Positions 35,536 through 43,876 of a stretch of DNA of 64,000 nucleotides are shown here, in pieces (the first letter of the stretch is position 1; each line of letters opens with the position of its first letter). This stretch comes from RGIG2041 sp045652745 (GTDB taxonomy: Bacteria; Bacillota; Clostridia; UBA1381; UMGS1253): contig JAZRUW010000004.1 in the NCBI GenBank assembly GCA_045652745.1, forward strand, positions 62,001 through 126,000. Direction: 5' to 3'. A model generated the notes under the pieces. It worked only from the letters and a program-made list of their open reading frames with translations. It had not been told where the DNA came from and did not search any database. Both the position numbers and the translations under genes were made by a program.

Positions 35536-36150
35536 TTACGCCTCCGTTTCACAAAATGCTCTCAAAATATTTAAGCCCACATTGCCGCTCTTTTCCGGAT
35601 GAAACTGACAACCGTACACATTTTTATTTGCAACCGCCGCCGTCAAATCTGCGCCGTATTCCGCGGTAGCAATGACGCTTTCTTCGCAATTTGCACCGTA
35701 GAACGAGTGGACAAAATACACGCTGTCGCCATCTTTCAAATAGCGGAACAGTTCATTTTCCTTGGTGAATTTCAGTGCATTCCAACCGATATGCGGCACT
35801 TTTAAATTTTCGCCGATCACATCACGAATCGGACGGATTTCGCCCGAAATCAGGCCGAGGCCTTCGTGCTCGCCGTACTCAAAGCTTTTATCAAATAAAA
35901 GCTGCATGCCCAAACAGATGCCGAGCAGCGGCTTGCCCTTTTTGGCTTCGGCAATCACGACTTTGTCCAGACCGCTCTCACGCAGTTTTGCCGCCGCATC
36001 GCCAAACGCGCCGACGCCGGGCAATATAATTTTATCAGCGGCGCAAATCACATCTGCATCCCCCGTAACAACCGCCTCGGCACCGATGGCCGCCAGCGAG
36101 CTTTTTAAGGAAAACAGATTGCCCACGCCGTAATCTACAATCGCTACCAA
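35536..36150 (-). CDS. hisH: Imidazole glycerol phosphate synthase, glutaminase subunit
   Basis: A 204-residue class I glutamine amidotransferase that feeds ammonia to HisF. The nucleophile cysteine is in GICLGMQLLF and the His-Glu pair in YGCQFHPEKSG. I place the start at a TTG codon at 36150, one base after the hisB stop, because it is preceded by AAAGGAGTG with 9-nt spacing and gives the family-typical beginning MVAIVDYGVGN; the longer ATG reading runs into hisB. Confidence 0.93.
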   Translation of the reverse strand: MVAIVDYGVGNLFSLKSSLAAIGAEAVVTGDADVICAADKIILPGVGAFGDAAAKLRESGLDKVVIAEAKKGKPLLGICLGMQLLFDKSFEYGEHEGLGLISGEIRPIRDVIGENLKVPHIGWNALKFTKENELFRYLKDGDSVYFVHSFYGANCEESVIATAEYGADLTAAVANKNVYGCQFHPEKSGNVGLNILRAFCETEA

Positions 36151-36151
36151 A

Positions 36152-36742
36152 TTAAAGCACTCCTTTAGTGGACGGAATTTCATTTGCCGCGTCCGCATCA
36201 ATTTTCACCGCGGCGCGCAGACTACGCGCAACCGACTTAAACGCACCCTCAATGATGTGGTGTGTGTTCGTGCCGGCCATCTGCTTGATGTGCAGAGTCA
36301 ACTGTGCGTTGCGCACAAAGCCGAGCCAAAATTCTTCCACAAGCTCGGTATCAAACGTGCCGACCTTTGCCGCCTGAAGCTCTAAGCCGTAGGCCAGATA
36401 ACTTCTGCCCGAAAAATCCACCGCCGACAAAACAAGCGCCTCATCCATCGGGAGAATCATACTGCCGTAGCGCACGATGCCGCGTTTTTCGCCGAGCGCC
36501 TCGGCAAACGCGCTGCCTAAGCAAATGCCGACGTCCTCTGCCGTGTGGTGGTCGTCTACGTAGGTGTCCCCCTTGCAGACAAGCGTCAAATCAAAACGGC
36601 CGTGCTTGGCAAACAGCGTCAGCATATGGTCTAAAAATCCGCACCCCGTGTCAATTTCACTTTTGCCCGTACCGTCGATATTGAGCTTCAATGCAATATC
36701 TGTTTCCGCCGTTTTGCGGTTGATTTCACTTGTTCGAAGCAT
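36152..36742 (-). CDS. hisB: Imidazoleglycerol-phosphate dehydratase
   Basis: A 196-residue monofunctional dehydratase of step 6. The two manganese-binding histidine motifs, FLDHMLTLFAKHG with DDHHTAEDVG and its C-terminal counterpart KQMAGTNTHHIIEG, are present. There is no fused histidinol-phosphatase domain, so that step must be supplied by another gene outside the window. Confidence 0.97.
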   Translation of the reverse strand: MLRTSEINRKTAETDIALKLNIDGTGKSEIDTGCGFLDHMLTLFAKHGRFDLTLVCKGDTYVDDHHTAEDVGICLGSAFAEALGEKRGIVRYGSMILPMDEALVLSAVDFSGRSYLAYGLELQAAKVGTFDTELVEEFWLGFVRNAQLTLHIKQMAGTNTHHIIEGAFKSVARSLRAAVKIDADAANEIPSTKGVL

Positions 36743-36745
36743 TTT

Positions 36746-37807
36746 TTATCCCTCCAAAATATTCTTGATTTCGCAAATGAGCGTTTCCATCTGCTCTCTT
36801 GTGCCGATGCTGATGCGGTTATATTCGCAAATCTCTTTTTTAGAGAAATGGCGCACCAGAATACCGGCATCCTTTAATTTCAGATACAATTCTTCGCCGC
36901 CGATTTTTTCGTGCTTGGCAAAGACAAAGTTTGTTTTGCTGTCGAGTACCGTAAACCCCAGATTGCGCAGCGCCGCCGTAGTATATTCGCGGTTTTCGAT
37001 AATGGTTTTGCAGTTTTGCATATTGTATTCATCATCTTCGATGCATCCGAGACCTGCCGCCTGCGTACAGGAATTGACATTGTACGGATTTGTCGAATAT
37101 TTAATCGTATTCAAATCTGCAATCAATGCTTTATTGCCTACGCCGAACCCCAAACGCGCACCCGCCATCGAACGGGATTTGGAAAACGTCTGCGTGACGA
37201 GCAGGTTATCGTATTTGGAAATCAAATCCACACAGCTCTCGCCGCCGAAATCCACATACGCCTCATCGACTATGATAACATTGTTCGGATTACTTTCGAT
37301 AATCTTCACAATATCCGACTTGGGAAGTGCAATGCCCGTCGGTGCGTTCGGATTGGCAATCACAATCGTTTTGTTGATGCCGATGTAATCGTTTACATCA
37401 ATGGTAAAATCACTTTTGAGCGGTATTTCTTCATAGGCAATACCATTCAGTTGTGCAAACACCGGATAAAAACCGTAGGTTATATTTGCAAAGGCGACCG
37501 GATGCTCCTTATCGCAAAATGCCATAAATGCGAAATTTAAGATTTCATCCGAGCCGTTGGTTAAAAGCACTTCATCAAACTCCACACCCAACCGGTCTGC
37601 CACCGCCTGCGTCAGCTTTTTTGCCGTCGGGTCGCAGTAAAGCTGCAAATTCTTTGCTGCCTCCGCCGCATACGCTTGCGCTTTCGCGCTCGGCGGAAAC
37701 GGCGATTCATTGGTATTTAATTTAATATAACTTTTTCTTTGCGTGGGCTGTTCGCCCGGCGTATACGCCTCCAGCTTATCTAAGCGCGCGCTGAAAAATC
37801 TGCTCAT
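36746..37807 (-). CDS. hisC: Histidinol-phosphate aminotransferase
   Basis: A 353-residue PLP-dependent fold-type I aminotransferase. The PLP lysine is in TQTFSKSRSMAGARLGF and the cofactor-binding NPNAPTG motif precedes it. The ATG at 37807 has GGAGGAG upstream at a normal distance; a GTG at 37816 would lie on that site. It starts 5 bp after the hisD stop. Confidence 0.95.
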   Translation of the reverse strand: MSRFFSARLDKLEAYTPGEQPTQRKSYIKLNTNESPFPPSAKAQAYAAEAAKNLQLYCDPTAKKLTQAVADRLGVEFDEVLLTNGSDEILNFAFMAFCDKEHPVAFANITYGFYPVFAQLNGIAYEEIPLKSDFTIDVNDYIGINKTIVIANPNAPTGIALPKSDIVKIIESNPNNVIIVDEAYVDFGGESCVDLISKYDNLLVTQTFSKSRSMAGARLGFGVGNKALIADLNTIKYSTNPYNVNSCTQAAGLGCIEDDEYNMQNCKTIIENREYTTAALRNLGFTVLDSKTNFVFAKHEKIGGEELYLKLKDAGILVRHFSKKEICEYNRISIGTREQMETLICEIKNILEG

Positions 37808-37812
37808 ATAGG

Positions 37813-39087
37813 TCACTCCTCCAAACGGACGGTTGCACTCTTTGCGTGCGCCGTCAGCCCCTCTTTTTCCGCAAAGTAGGCCACGTCATTTGCTACGCGC
37901 GCAAGCGCATCCTTGGTGTAGTAGGTATACTGTGTCTTTTTTACAAAATCATCTACCGAGAGCGGACTGGAAAACTTCGCCGTACCGCAGGTCGGCAGCG
38001 TATGGTTCGGACCGGCAAAGTAGTCGCCGAGCGCCTCCGGGCAATTTCTGCCCATAAAAATCGAACCGGCATGACGAATGGCATCCAAATAGTCAAACGG
38101 ATTGTCCACACAAAGTTCCAGATGCTCCGGTGCAATATCGTTGGTAATCTCAATGGCGCGCATCAAGGTGTCTGCCACAATGATTTTGCCGTTGGTATCT
38201 ATAGAAACTCTTGCAATTTCCGCACGGGAAAGCAAAGGAATCTGCACTTCGAGCTCGGCTTGCACCGCTTTTGCCAAATCCATGCTGTCCGTCACAAGCA
38301 CCGCACTTGCCATCTTGTCGTGCTCTGCCTGCGACAAAAGGTCGGCCGCCACGTGCTTTGGGTTTGCCTTGCCGTCCGCAAGTACCAAAATCTCGCTCGG
38401 ACCCGCAATCATATCAATGGAAACCGCGCCGAACACCTGCTTTTTGGCTTCTGCCACATAGGCATTGCCCGGGCCGACAATCTTGTCCACTTTCGGCACG
38501 CTTTGTGTACCGTACGCCAGCGCCGCAATTGCCTGCGCGCCGCCCAGTTTAAAGATTTTATCCACACCGGCAATGGAAGCCGCCGCCAGAATTACAGGGT
38601 TGATTTTGCCGTCCTTGCCCGGCGGCGAAACCATAACCACTTCGCGCACACCTGCAATCTTTGCAGGAATCGCATCCATCAGAACTGTGGACGGATAAGC
38701 CGCTGTACCACCCGGCACATACAGCCCTGCGCGGTCGACCGGTATTACTTTTTGGCCGATGATGATGCCGTCTTCATCATTGATAATAAAACTCGTTCTG
38801 ACCTGCTTTTCGTGAAACTTTCGGATATTCGCCGCCGCTTTTTCCAGAATTTCCAGAAACTTTGGTTCTACCGACGCGCGCGCCTCTTCAATTTCTTCCT
38901 TGCTTACTGCAAGCGTGTCCAATTTTGCGCCGTCAAATTTTTCGCAGTAGGCAAAAAGCGCCTTGTCGCCGTTTAAGCGCACATTCTTTATGATGTCAGC
39001 CACCGTCTGTTCCACGCCGCCGCTCGAAGTCGAACGGATGAAAATTTCGCTGTGGTCAATTTCGGCATATTTTAAAATTCGAATCAT
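37813..39087 (-). CDS. hisD: Histidinol dehydrogenase
   Basis: A 424-residue zinc enzyme oxidising histidinol to histidine in two NAD-dependent steps. The VPGGTAAYPSTVLM, GPSEILVLAD and LSQAEHD motifs and the zinc-site residues near APEHLEL are all present. The start overlaps hisG by 4 bp. Confidence 0.97.
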   Translation of the reverse strand: MIRILKYAEIDHSEIFIRSTSSGGVEQTVADIIKNVRLNGDKALFAYCEKFDGAKLDTLAVSKEEIEEARASVEPKFLEILEKAAANIRKFHEKQVRTSFIINDEDGIIIGQKVIPVDRAGLYVPGGTAAYPSTVLMDAIPAKIAGVREVVMVSPPGKDGKINPVILAAASIAGVDKIFKLGGAQAIAALAYGTQSVPKVDKIVGPGNAYVAEAKKQVFGAVSIDMIAGPSEILVLADGKANPKHVAADLLSQAEHDKMASAVLVTDSMDLAKAVQAELEVQIPLLSRAEIARVSIDTNGKIIVADTLMRAIEITNDIAPEHLELCVDNPFDYLDAIRHAGSIFMGRNCPEALGDYFAGPNHTLPTCGTAKFSSPLSVDDFVKKTQYTYYTKDALARVANDVAYFAEKEGLTAHAKSATVRLEE

Positions 39088-39713
39088 TTGTCTGCCTCCA
39101 CCTGTGCGCCGAGCGAATCAATAATCTGCTGCATCAGCGCATTTTTAAACTTAAAACTCGGTTTGTTTGCAATCAGCCTTGCGCTGATGGGCATAATCGT
39201 TTCAAACACCTCTAAATCGTTTTCCTTTAACGTCGTACCCGTTTCCACGATATCGACAATCACATCGGAAAGCCCCAAAATCGGCGCAATCTCAATCGAG
39301 CCGTTTAAGTGGATAATATCAATATCTCTGCCCTGCGCGGCATAGTAGGTTTTTGCGATATTGGTAAATTTCGTCGCCACGCGCAAAGTTTTTTCCGTAT
39401 TGTCACGAAATCCCTTTTTTGCGGCAACCGCCATACGGCACTTGCCCAAGTCGAGGTCTAAAAGCTCATACACATCCGGCATATACTCTGCCAGAATATC
39501 CTTGCCCGCTACGCCGATATCCGCCGCGCCGCGCTCTACATAGATGGCTACATCCGACGGTTTTACCCAAAAATAGCGCACCTGCTTTTCTTCGTTTTCA
39601 AAAATCAGTTTGCGTCCCGGTTCATGGATGGCGGGACATTCAAAACCTGCCTTTTCAAACATGGCATATACCTTTTCGCCCAGTCTGCCCTTCGGCAAGG
39701 CGATGTTAAGCAT
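39084..39713 (-). CDS. hisG: ATP phosphoribosyltransferase, short-form catalytic subunit
   Basis: The 209-residue short form of HisG, the first enzyme of histidine synthesis, lacking the C-terminal ACT-like regulatory domain and therefore dependent on HisZ, encoded just upstream. The LPKGRLGEK start, the DIGVAGKD motif and the phosphate loop DIVETGTTL are clear. ATG 39713 overlaps the hisZ end; a TTG at 39722, three codons earlier, is also possible because the ribosome site GGAG sits awkwardly between the two. Confidence 0.95.
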   Translation of the reverse strand: MLNIALPKGRLGEKVYAMFEKAGFECPAIHEPGRKLIFENEEKQVRYFWVKPSDVAIYVERGAADIGVAGKDILAEYMPDVYELLDLDLGKCRMAVAAKKGFRDNTEKTLRVATKFTNIAKTYYAAQGRDIDIIHLNGSIEIAPILGLSDVIVDIVETGTTLKENDLEVFETIMPISARLIANKPSFKFKNALMQQIIDSLGAQVEADK

Positions 39714-40824
39714 TGTTTTCAAGAATCTCCAGTCCCTTCTCCTGCAATTTTAAAAGCTGTTTGTACTGCAATTTTTCCGGAAGCGCCGCCGTAGCCAGCA
39801 CGCGCTTACCGCCTGCGGTCATCAAACGCACCGCCGCGCCGATGGCGCTCACATCCGCGCCCTCGTCGTATAAAATTACGGCATCCACGTCGTATTTTTT
39901 CTCCTCCGCTCTCAAACGTTCGAGCAAATCAAGATACACCGCAAAACCGATGGCGTGTGATTTTCTGCCCATCTTCTGCATCAGTTTGTCATACGCACCG
40001 CCCGACAAAATACCGGTCGGAATGCCCTCTACAAAGCCGCAGAACACGATGCCGTTGTAGTAATTCTGGTTATTGAGCACCGAAAAGTCCACATAGACAT
40101 TTTTCTCGCACCCGTTGTCTTTTAAAAACTCTGCCATCCGTGCAAGTTGGTCAATCGCCGCGCTCATTTTTTCGCTGACAGAAAGCGGTTTTAAACTATC
40201 TAACACATCCGTCAGTTTGCCGTATGTGGAGGCAAGCGTCTTTAAAAGCGTGGCATCTGCACCGATTTCACTGCAAAGCGCATCAATACCGTGCAAATTC
40301 TTTTCGCCGATTTTCTCCAAAAGCGCCTTTTCCAGTTCACCGTCTGCGCCGATGGCACAAATGGCCTCGGACACGATGTCCATATGCGATACATCCAAAA
40401 TGTAGCTAGGCGAAATGTGCGCCAGACTCTGCGCCGCAAGCATCACGGTTTCAAAAATGCAGTAATCGTCAATCGCGCCGATGCACTCCAAGCCCACCTG
40501 CATAATTTCCTGAAAAGCATTGTTTTTCTTGGACACACGGTAGACGTTTTCGTTATAATACACTTTCTGCACACCGCCCGGCACGTCCTTGCCGTTTTTG
40601 ATAATGGACAGGGTGACGTCCGGCTTTAAGGCAAGCAATTTACCGTCCGTGTCCGTAAAGGTGATGATGTTATCCGACACGAGGTAGTCTTTGTTTCGCA
40701 CATACAAATCGTACGCTTCAAACTTACTCATTTTATACTGCGTATACCCATACAGACTGTAGAGTGCACGCAAATCAAAAATGGCTTTTTCTTCGTTCTT
40801 GAGCACATTGCGATTCAGTTCCAT
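39706..40824 (-). CDS. hisZ: ATP phosphoribosyltransferase regulatory subunit
   Basis: A 372-residue class II aminoacyl-tRNA synthetase paralogue that forms the hetero-octameric enzyme with short HisG and confers histidine feedback inhibition. Motif 2-like VYYNENVYRV and the conserved QEIMQVGLECIG are seen. The N-terminus follows yerC with a 1-base overlap (TAATG). It should not charge tRNA. Confidence 0.93.
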   Translation of the reverse strand: MELNRNVLKNEEKAIFDLRALYSLYGYTQYKMSKFEAYDLYVRNKDYLVSDNIITFTDTDGKLLALKPDVTLSIIKNGKDVPGGVQKVYYNENVYRVSKKNNAFQEIMQVGLECIGAIDDYCIFETVMLAAQSLAHISPSYILDVSHMDIVSEAICAIGADGELEKALLEKIGEKNLHGIDALCSEIGADATLLKTLASTYGKLTDVLDSLKPLSVSEKMSAAIDQLARMAEFLKDNGCEKNVYVDFSVLNNQNYYNGIVFCGFVEGIPTGILSGGAYDKLMQKMGRKSHAIGFAVYLDLLERLRAEEKKYDVDAVILYDEGADVSAIGAAVRLMTAGGKRVLATAALPEKLQYKQLLKLQEKGLEILENNA

Positions 40825-41117
40825 TATTTTTCCTCCTTCAGACGTTCCAACGCTGTCTTATAGCCGTCATTTCCGTAAATCAGGCATTTGTTGACACGGC
40901 TGATGGTCGCCGTGCTCGCACCCGTCTTTTTGGAAATCTCCAGATAACTGATGTTCTGACTCAACAGCTCCGCAACCTCCAAGCGCTGGGAAATATCCTG
41001 AATTTCCTTGATGGTGCAGATGTCTTCAAAAAAGTTAGAGCACTCTTCTAAATTCTGTAAATTCAAAATCGCCTGAAACAGGCGTTTTGTTGCCTCTGTA
41101 TCCAAATGTTTCATCAC
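40824..41117 (-). CDS. YerC/YecD family TrpR-like repressor, candidate his operon regulator
   Basis: A 97-residue all-helical protein of the TrpR superfamily with a helix-turn-helix at about 60-82 (LEISKKTGASTATISRVNKC). It is the first gene of the his operon and shares a base with hisZ. TrpR-like proteins in this place have been proposed as histidine-responsive regulators (HisR) in Firmicutes. A 14-bp palindrome between the -35 and -10 of its own promoter is the likely operator, giving autoregulation of the whole operon. Co-repressor histidine is inferred from context. Confidence 0.85.
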   Translation of the reverse strand: MMKHLDTEATKRLFQAILNLQNLEECSNFFEDICTIKEIQDISQRLEVAELLSQNISYLEISKKTGASTATISRVNKCLIYGNDGYKTALERLKEEK

Positions 41118-41147
41118 CGTACATCTCCTTCAATTTAGCATATTAGT

Positions 41148-41176
41148 ATTTTAGCACGCTAAATTGCGAAAGTAAA
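41148..41176 (-). promoter_or_regulatory. His operon promoter with embedded operator
   Basis: On the minus strand, TTTACT (41176-41171), a 17-bp spacer and TAAAAT (41153-41148). The palindrome TTTAGC-AC-GCTAAA at 41150-41163 fills the spacer and overlaps the -10, so bound protein would block polymerase. A half site TTTAGCA recurs at 41134-41140. Confidence 0.7.
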
Positions 41177-41218
41177 GTCTTTTTTATAAAAAAGAAGATA
41201 TTTTTGTAAGATTCTATA

Positions 41219-41256
41219 AAAAATGACCGAAAACAGACTCGTTTTCGGTCATTTTT
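41219..41256 (-). terminator. Intrinsic terminator of the short transcript
   Basis: A 16-bp perfect stem (41219-41234 with 41241-41256) flanked by T/A runs. Its outer arm AAAAATGACCGA recurs in a hairpin inside the MITE-like element at 44.1 kb. Confidence 0.85.
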
Positions 41257-41307
41257 GAAAGTGGAGTACAAGTTCGCGTACACTTCCTCGATAAAATCGA
41301 TACAACG

Positions 41308-41361
41308 CTATACATTATCCACCGTAAAAATGGCATGATGACTTACGCTTTCGTAACTCAT
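41308..41361 (-). CDS. 17-codon ORF in an independent short transcript upstream of the his operon
   Basis: The ORF begins ATG at 41361 behind AGGGAG with 9-nt spacing, reads MSYESVSHHAIFTVDNV and ends in TAG. A promoter lies upstream and a strong terminator downstream, giving a transcript of about 180 nt. Two adjacent histidine codons directly upstream of a histidine operon suggest a leader peptide, although the terminator precedes a separate his promoter. In the same frame the sequence stays open for about 53 codons after the TAG, through the terminator. It could also be a small RNA or a decayed gene start. Confidence 0.45.
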   Translation of the reverse strand: MSYESVSHHAIFTVDNV

Positions 41362-41402
41362 ATGTATATTCTCCCTGCATTTTCTTATGTAAATACACCT
41401 GT

Positions 41403-41432
41403 ATTATACTGTACCCGCCGCACACTTGTCGA
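41403..41432 (-). promoter_or_regulatory. Promoter for the short transcript
   Basis: On the minus strand, TCGACA (41432-41427), an 18-bp spacer and TATAAT (41408-41403), about 40 bp before the 17-codon ORF. Confidence 0.6.
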
Positions 41433-41447
41433 GAAAGCACTTGCTTT

Positions 41448-41885
41448 TCACTTCTTTTTTCGCTTAAGCTTCTTCTTTTTTTCGGGCGCGGTTTTACCTA
41501 AGTTTGCACCGATACCGCCCGTCAACGTGCCGATAACAAGCAGCACAAGCGCGCGCAGGGATAATCCGCTGCCGCCCATCAGCGTTGAAATCAGATGCAA
41601 AACAAGATAATACACCGCGCCGATGAGCGCACCCGACCAAAAACCGCCGCCCGACCTGCGTACCGCAAAGCGCGCGGCAAAAAACAAAGAAAGCAGGGAA
41701 AACACCGTGACCGCAGGCACAATCCATTTTTCCGGAACACTTGCGAAATACAGCACCGCCGCAAATGCGGCCAGACACAAAAACGTCAACAAAAATGCCC
41801 CCAAAAGTGCTACGCCTGTCCACACAGCGCGCCGCCCGAGCGCACCCGTCTCCGTTTCCGATTGCATTGACTGAAAAACTGACAT
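41448..41885 (-). CDS. TIGR04086 family membrane protein
   Basis: A 145-residue protein with four hydrophobic helices and a very basic tail (KTAPEKKKKLKRKKK). Its sequence pattern, with FFAARFAVRRSGGGFWSGALIG and GGIGANLGK, and its place after yajC are those of the Clostridia TIGR04086 family of unknown function. RBS GGAGG lies 8 nt before the ATG, inside the 3' arm of a hairpin. Confidence 0.8.
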   Translation of the reverse strand: MSVFQSMQSETETGALGRRAVWTGVALLGAFLLTFLCLAAFAAVLYFASVPEKWIVPAVTVFSLLSLFFAARFAVRRSGGGFWSGALIGAVYYLVLHLISTLMGGSGLSLRALVLLVIGTLTGGIGANLGKTAPEKKKKLKRKKK

Positions 41886-41908
41886 AAAAAAACCTCCGAA
41901 TACAAGAT

Positions 41909-41936
41909 ATTATACTGTATTCGAAGGTGTTTTCAA
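41909..41936 (-). promoter_or_regulatory. Promoter and hairpin between yajC and the TIGR04086 gene
   Basis: On the minus strand, TTGAAA (41936-41931), a 16-bp spacer and TATAAT (41914-41909). The same bases form a hairpin (CGAATACA and complement, about 41896-41922) whose 3' arm partly pairs with the RBS of the next gene. The T7 after it could also make it an inefficient terminator. Confidence 0.5.
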
Positions 41937-42284
41937 TTATGCCTCTGTTGTTTCTTCCGGCGCTTCCTCAACCGGAGCAGCCTCTTGCTTCACTTCTGCC
42001 TTCTTTACAACATCGCGTACTGCCCACTTGTTGAAACGAATGACGCTCTGCTCGTTTGCGTTGCCGGTCTTACCGGTCTGCAGGTAAATTTCATCTTCCT
42101 TTACCTTTACGATTTTACCGATGATACCGCCGATGGTGGTAATCACATCACCAACTGCAAGTGCTGCAAGCATCTGCTTGGTTTCCTTTTCCTTTTTCTT
42201 CTGCGGACGAATCATCAAAAAGTACATGATTGCAAAAAACACAACCAGCATAATAATCGGGGATACTGCATTCGGATCTAACAT
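41937..42284 (-). CDS. yajC: Preprotein translocase subunit YajC
   Basis: A 115-residue protein with one N-terminal membrane helix followed by the family signature MIRPQKKKEKE and LAVGDVITTIGGIIGKI. It associates with SecDF. The C-terminal 30 residues are acidic and low-complexity (EAPVEEAPEETTEA). The ATG at 42284 has GGAGAGG upstream; longer readings lack one. SecD and SecF are not in the window. Confidence 0.93.
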   Translation of the reverse strand: MLDPNAVSPIIMLVVFFAIMYFLMIRPQKKKEKETKQMLAALAVGDVITTIGGIIGKIVKVKEDEIYLQTGKTGNANEQSVIRFNKWAVRDVVKKAEVKQEAAPVEEAPEETTEA

Positions 42285-42348
42285 ATTAACCTCTCCATTT
42301 CTTTGCCGAAAACGGCCATTTATTCTATGTTTTGCACATATTGTTATA

Positions 42349-42377
42349 ATTATACAACACCTTGTCCGTTTTTGCAA
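42349..42377 (-). promoter_or_regulatory. SigA-type promoter for yajC
   Basis: On the minus strand, TTGCAA (42377-42372), a 17-bp spacer and TATAAT (42354-42349). Confidence 0.75.
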
Positions 42378-42409
42378 GACAAAAAGCGAAAAAAGCCGAT
42401 GCTTTCAAA

Positions 42410-42438
42410 TTGACACAGCCAAACCTGTATGATACAAT
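42410..42438 (+). promoter_or_regulatory. SigA-type promoter for the stalk-domain protein
   Basis: TTGACA (42410-42415), a 17-bp spacer and TACAAT (42433-42438). Transcription would begin near 42445, at the ATG at 42446, which favours the downstream TTG at 42491 as the translation start. Confidence 0.7.
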
Positions 42439-42490
42439 AATCCCGATGAATACCTATTCACTATTACCTAATTTCTGGGGGCTGACAACT

Positions 42491-43861
42491 TTGAAAAAAT
42501 TTCTATGTATAATTTTAGCATTTCTACTGTTTTGCACACCTATCGTGCAGGCAGAAGATTATATGTACTTCTCCTCAGGTGAGATGGCGCTGAGCGGCGG
42601 CATAGATGCCGACCGCATGGTTTGCCTCGGCGGTGTATATTATGCGGCCGATGCACAGGGAAAACTTTGGATGACACAGGTGTTTACCGACTGGATTTTG
42701 GTCAATACCGCACCGCAGAACTGCAGACTCATTGCAGGGCAAACAACCGCGGACAAACTGGTTGTATATGCGCAAAACACACTGTATATCAGCTATGACG
42801 GCGGTGCGTTCACACCGGTAAAAGAACTTTCACCTGACAGCGTGGTTCGCTATAATTGCGGCTTATACACCGCGATGCACAAAACCGAGGGTGGCTTTGC
42901 GCTCGAATACAGTTTTGATGCGCTGAATTGGTATACCTTACCAACCGATTTAACCTCCTCTGTTTTTTCCGTACTTTGGGTAAATGAGAACACATTTATA
43001 CTTAAAGATATGCAAACGGCAGAAGGCACTTTTGACACGATTTTAGATAAAGCACAGCCGGAAGCCATAGGAAAATATGCAAATCTCGTCTATGATGTAC
43101 TTTCCGACACCATTGTGGATAGCGCCGCTTACACGGGTGCAAAGCTCATTTATGCCGATGCACCGAAAAATCATTTTGTCTATGTGTTTTGCGAAGACGC
43201 GCCCGGCGGTTACCGCTATCAGATTGTACGTAAAACAGGCGGACAAATCAGCGATGTAAGCGCGGTAATTGCAAGCAAAGATTTGGAACTACACATCAGC
43301 GGCGACACGCTCTTTTTTGCAAAGGACGGCAAAAGCGTGGACCTGGTTTGCCAGACCGGTCCGTGGCTTCAATTAAATGACGAAACCGCCTTTCCGGTAT
43401 TGCGCGGTGCCGCCTCCGTTAGTGAAAACGTTTTCTTTGACAGCGGGTTTACCACCGCATACTACTGCAAAAATACCATCCCGATGCCGCTCGAGCGCGC
43501 CGGTGTGGAGGTGCTTTTAAACGGAAACTATCTCGCTTTCGACAGCGCACCGCAGATTATCAATGACCGCACGATGGTGCCGCTTCGTGCGATTGCCGAA
43601 GCGCTAGGCTGCACCGTGGAATTTAGCGATGCGACCCGCGAAATCACCATCCGCCGCACAGACGGTGTGGTGCTTAGTATGACGCTCGGCATGAACACGG
43701 CAACCAAAACCCGGGCAGACGGTGTAAGTGCAACCACAACGCTGGATGCCGCCCCGGTGATTGTAAATGACCGCACGCTCGTACCGCTTCGTTTTGTCAG
43801 CGAAAATCTGGATTTGACTGCCACATGGGTCGAAGATACAAAGACAGTTGTCTTGAAATAA
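42491..43861 (+). CDS. Secreted stalk-domain (copper amine oxidase N-terminal-like) protein
   Basis: A 456-residue exported protein. A TTG start at 42491 follows a GGGGG ribosome site and opens directly into the signal peptide MKKFLCIILAFLLFCTPIVQA; an ATG 15 codons earlier would add a non-signal extension at the transcript start. Residues of about 30-330 are beta-rich, possibly a propeller. The last 120 residues are two stalk repeats with the hallmarks INDRTMVPLRAIAEALGC and VNDRTLVPLRFVSENL, which in Firmicutes present exoproteins at the surface. It has no enzyme motif. Confidence 0.85.
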   Translation: MKKFLCIILAFLLFCTPIVQAEDYMYFSSGEMALSGGIDADRMVCLGGVYYAADAQGKLWMTQVFTDWILVNTAPQNCRLIAGQTTADKLVVYAQNTLYISYDGGAFTPVKELSPDSVVRYNCGLYTAMHKTEGGFALEYSFDALNWYTLPTDLTSSVFSVLWVNENTFILKDMQTAEGTFDTILDKAQPEAIGKYANLVYDVLSDTIVDSAAYTGAKLIYADAPKNHFVYVFCEDAPGGYRYQIVRKTGGQISDVSAVIASKDLELHISGDTLFFAKDGKSVDLVCQTGPWLQLNDETAFPVLRGAASVSENVFFDSGFTTAYYCKNTIPMPLERAGVEVLLNGNYLAFDSAPQIINDRTMVPLRAIAEALGCTVEFSDATREITIRRTDGVVLSMTLGMNTATKTRADGVSATTTLDAAPVIVNDRTLVPLRFVSENLDLTATWVEDTKTVVLK

Positions 43862-43876
43862 ACAAACATAATTTGC

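Noticed and set aside
41219..41310. TAG read-through or pyrrolysine recoding of the 17-codon ORF
   Set aside because: The frame beyond TAG crosses the terminator stem and ends in low-complexity codons near the his promoter; no recoding element or pyl genes seen.
41118..41447. T-box or known his riboswitch upstream of the his operon
   Set aside because: No AGGGUGG-type T-box sequence is present between the short ORF and yerC; a palindromic operator explains regulation better.
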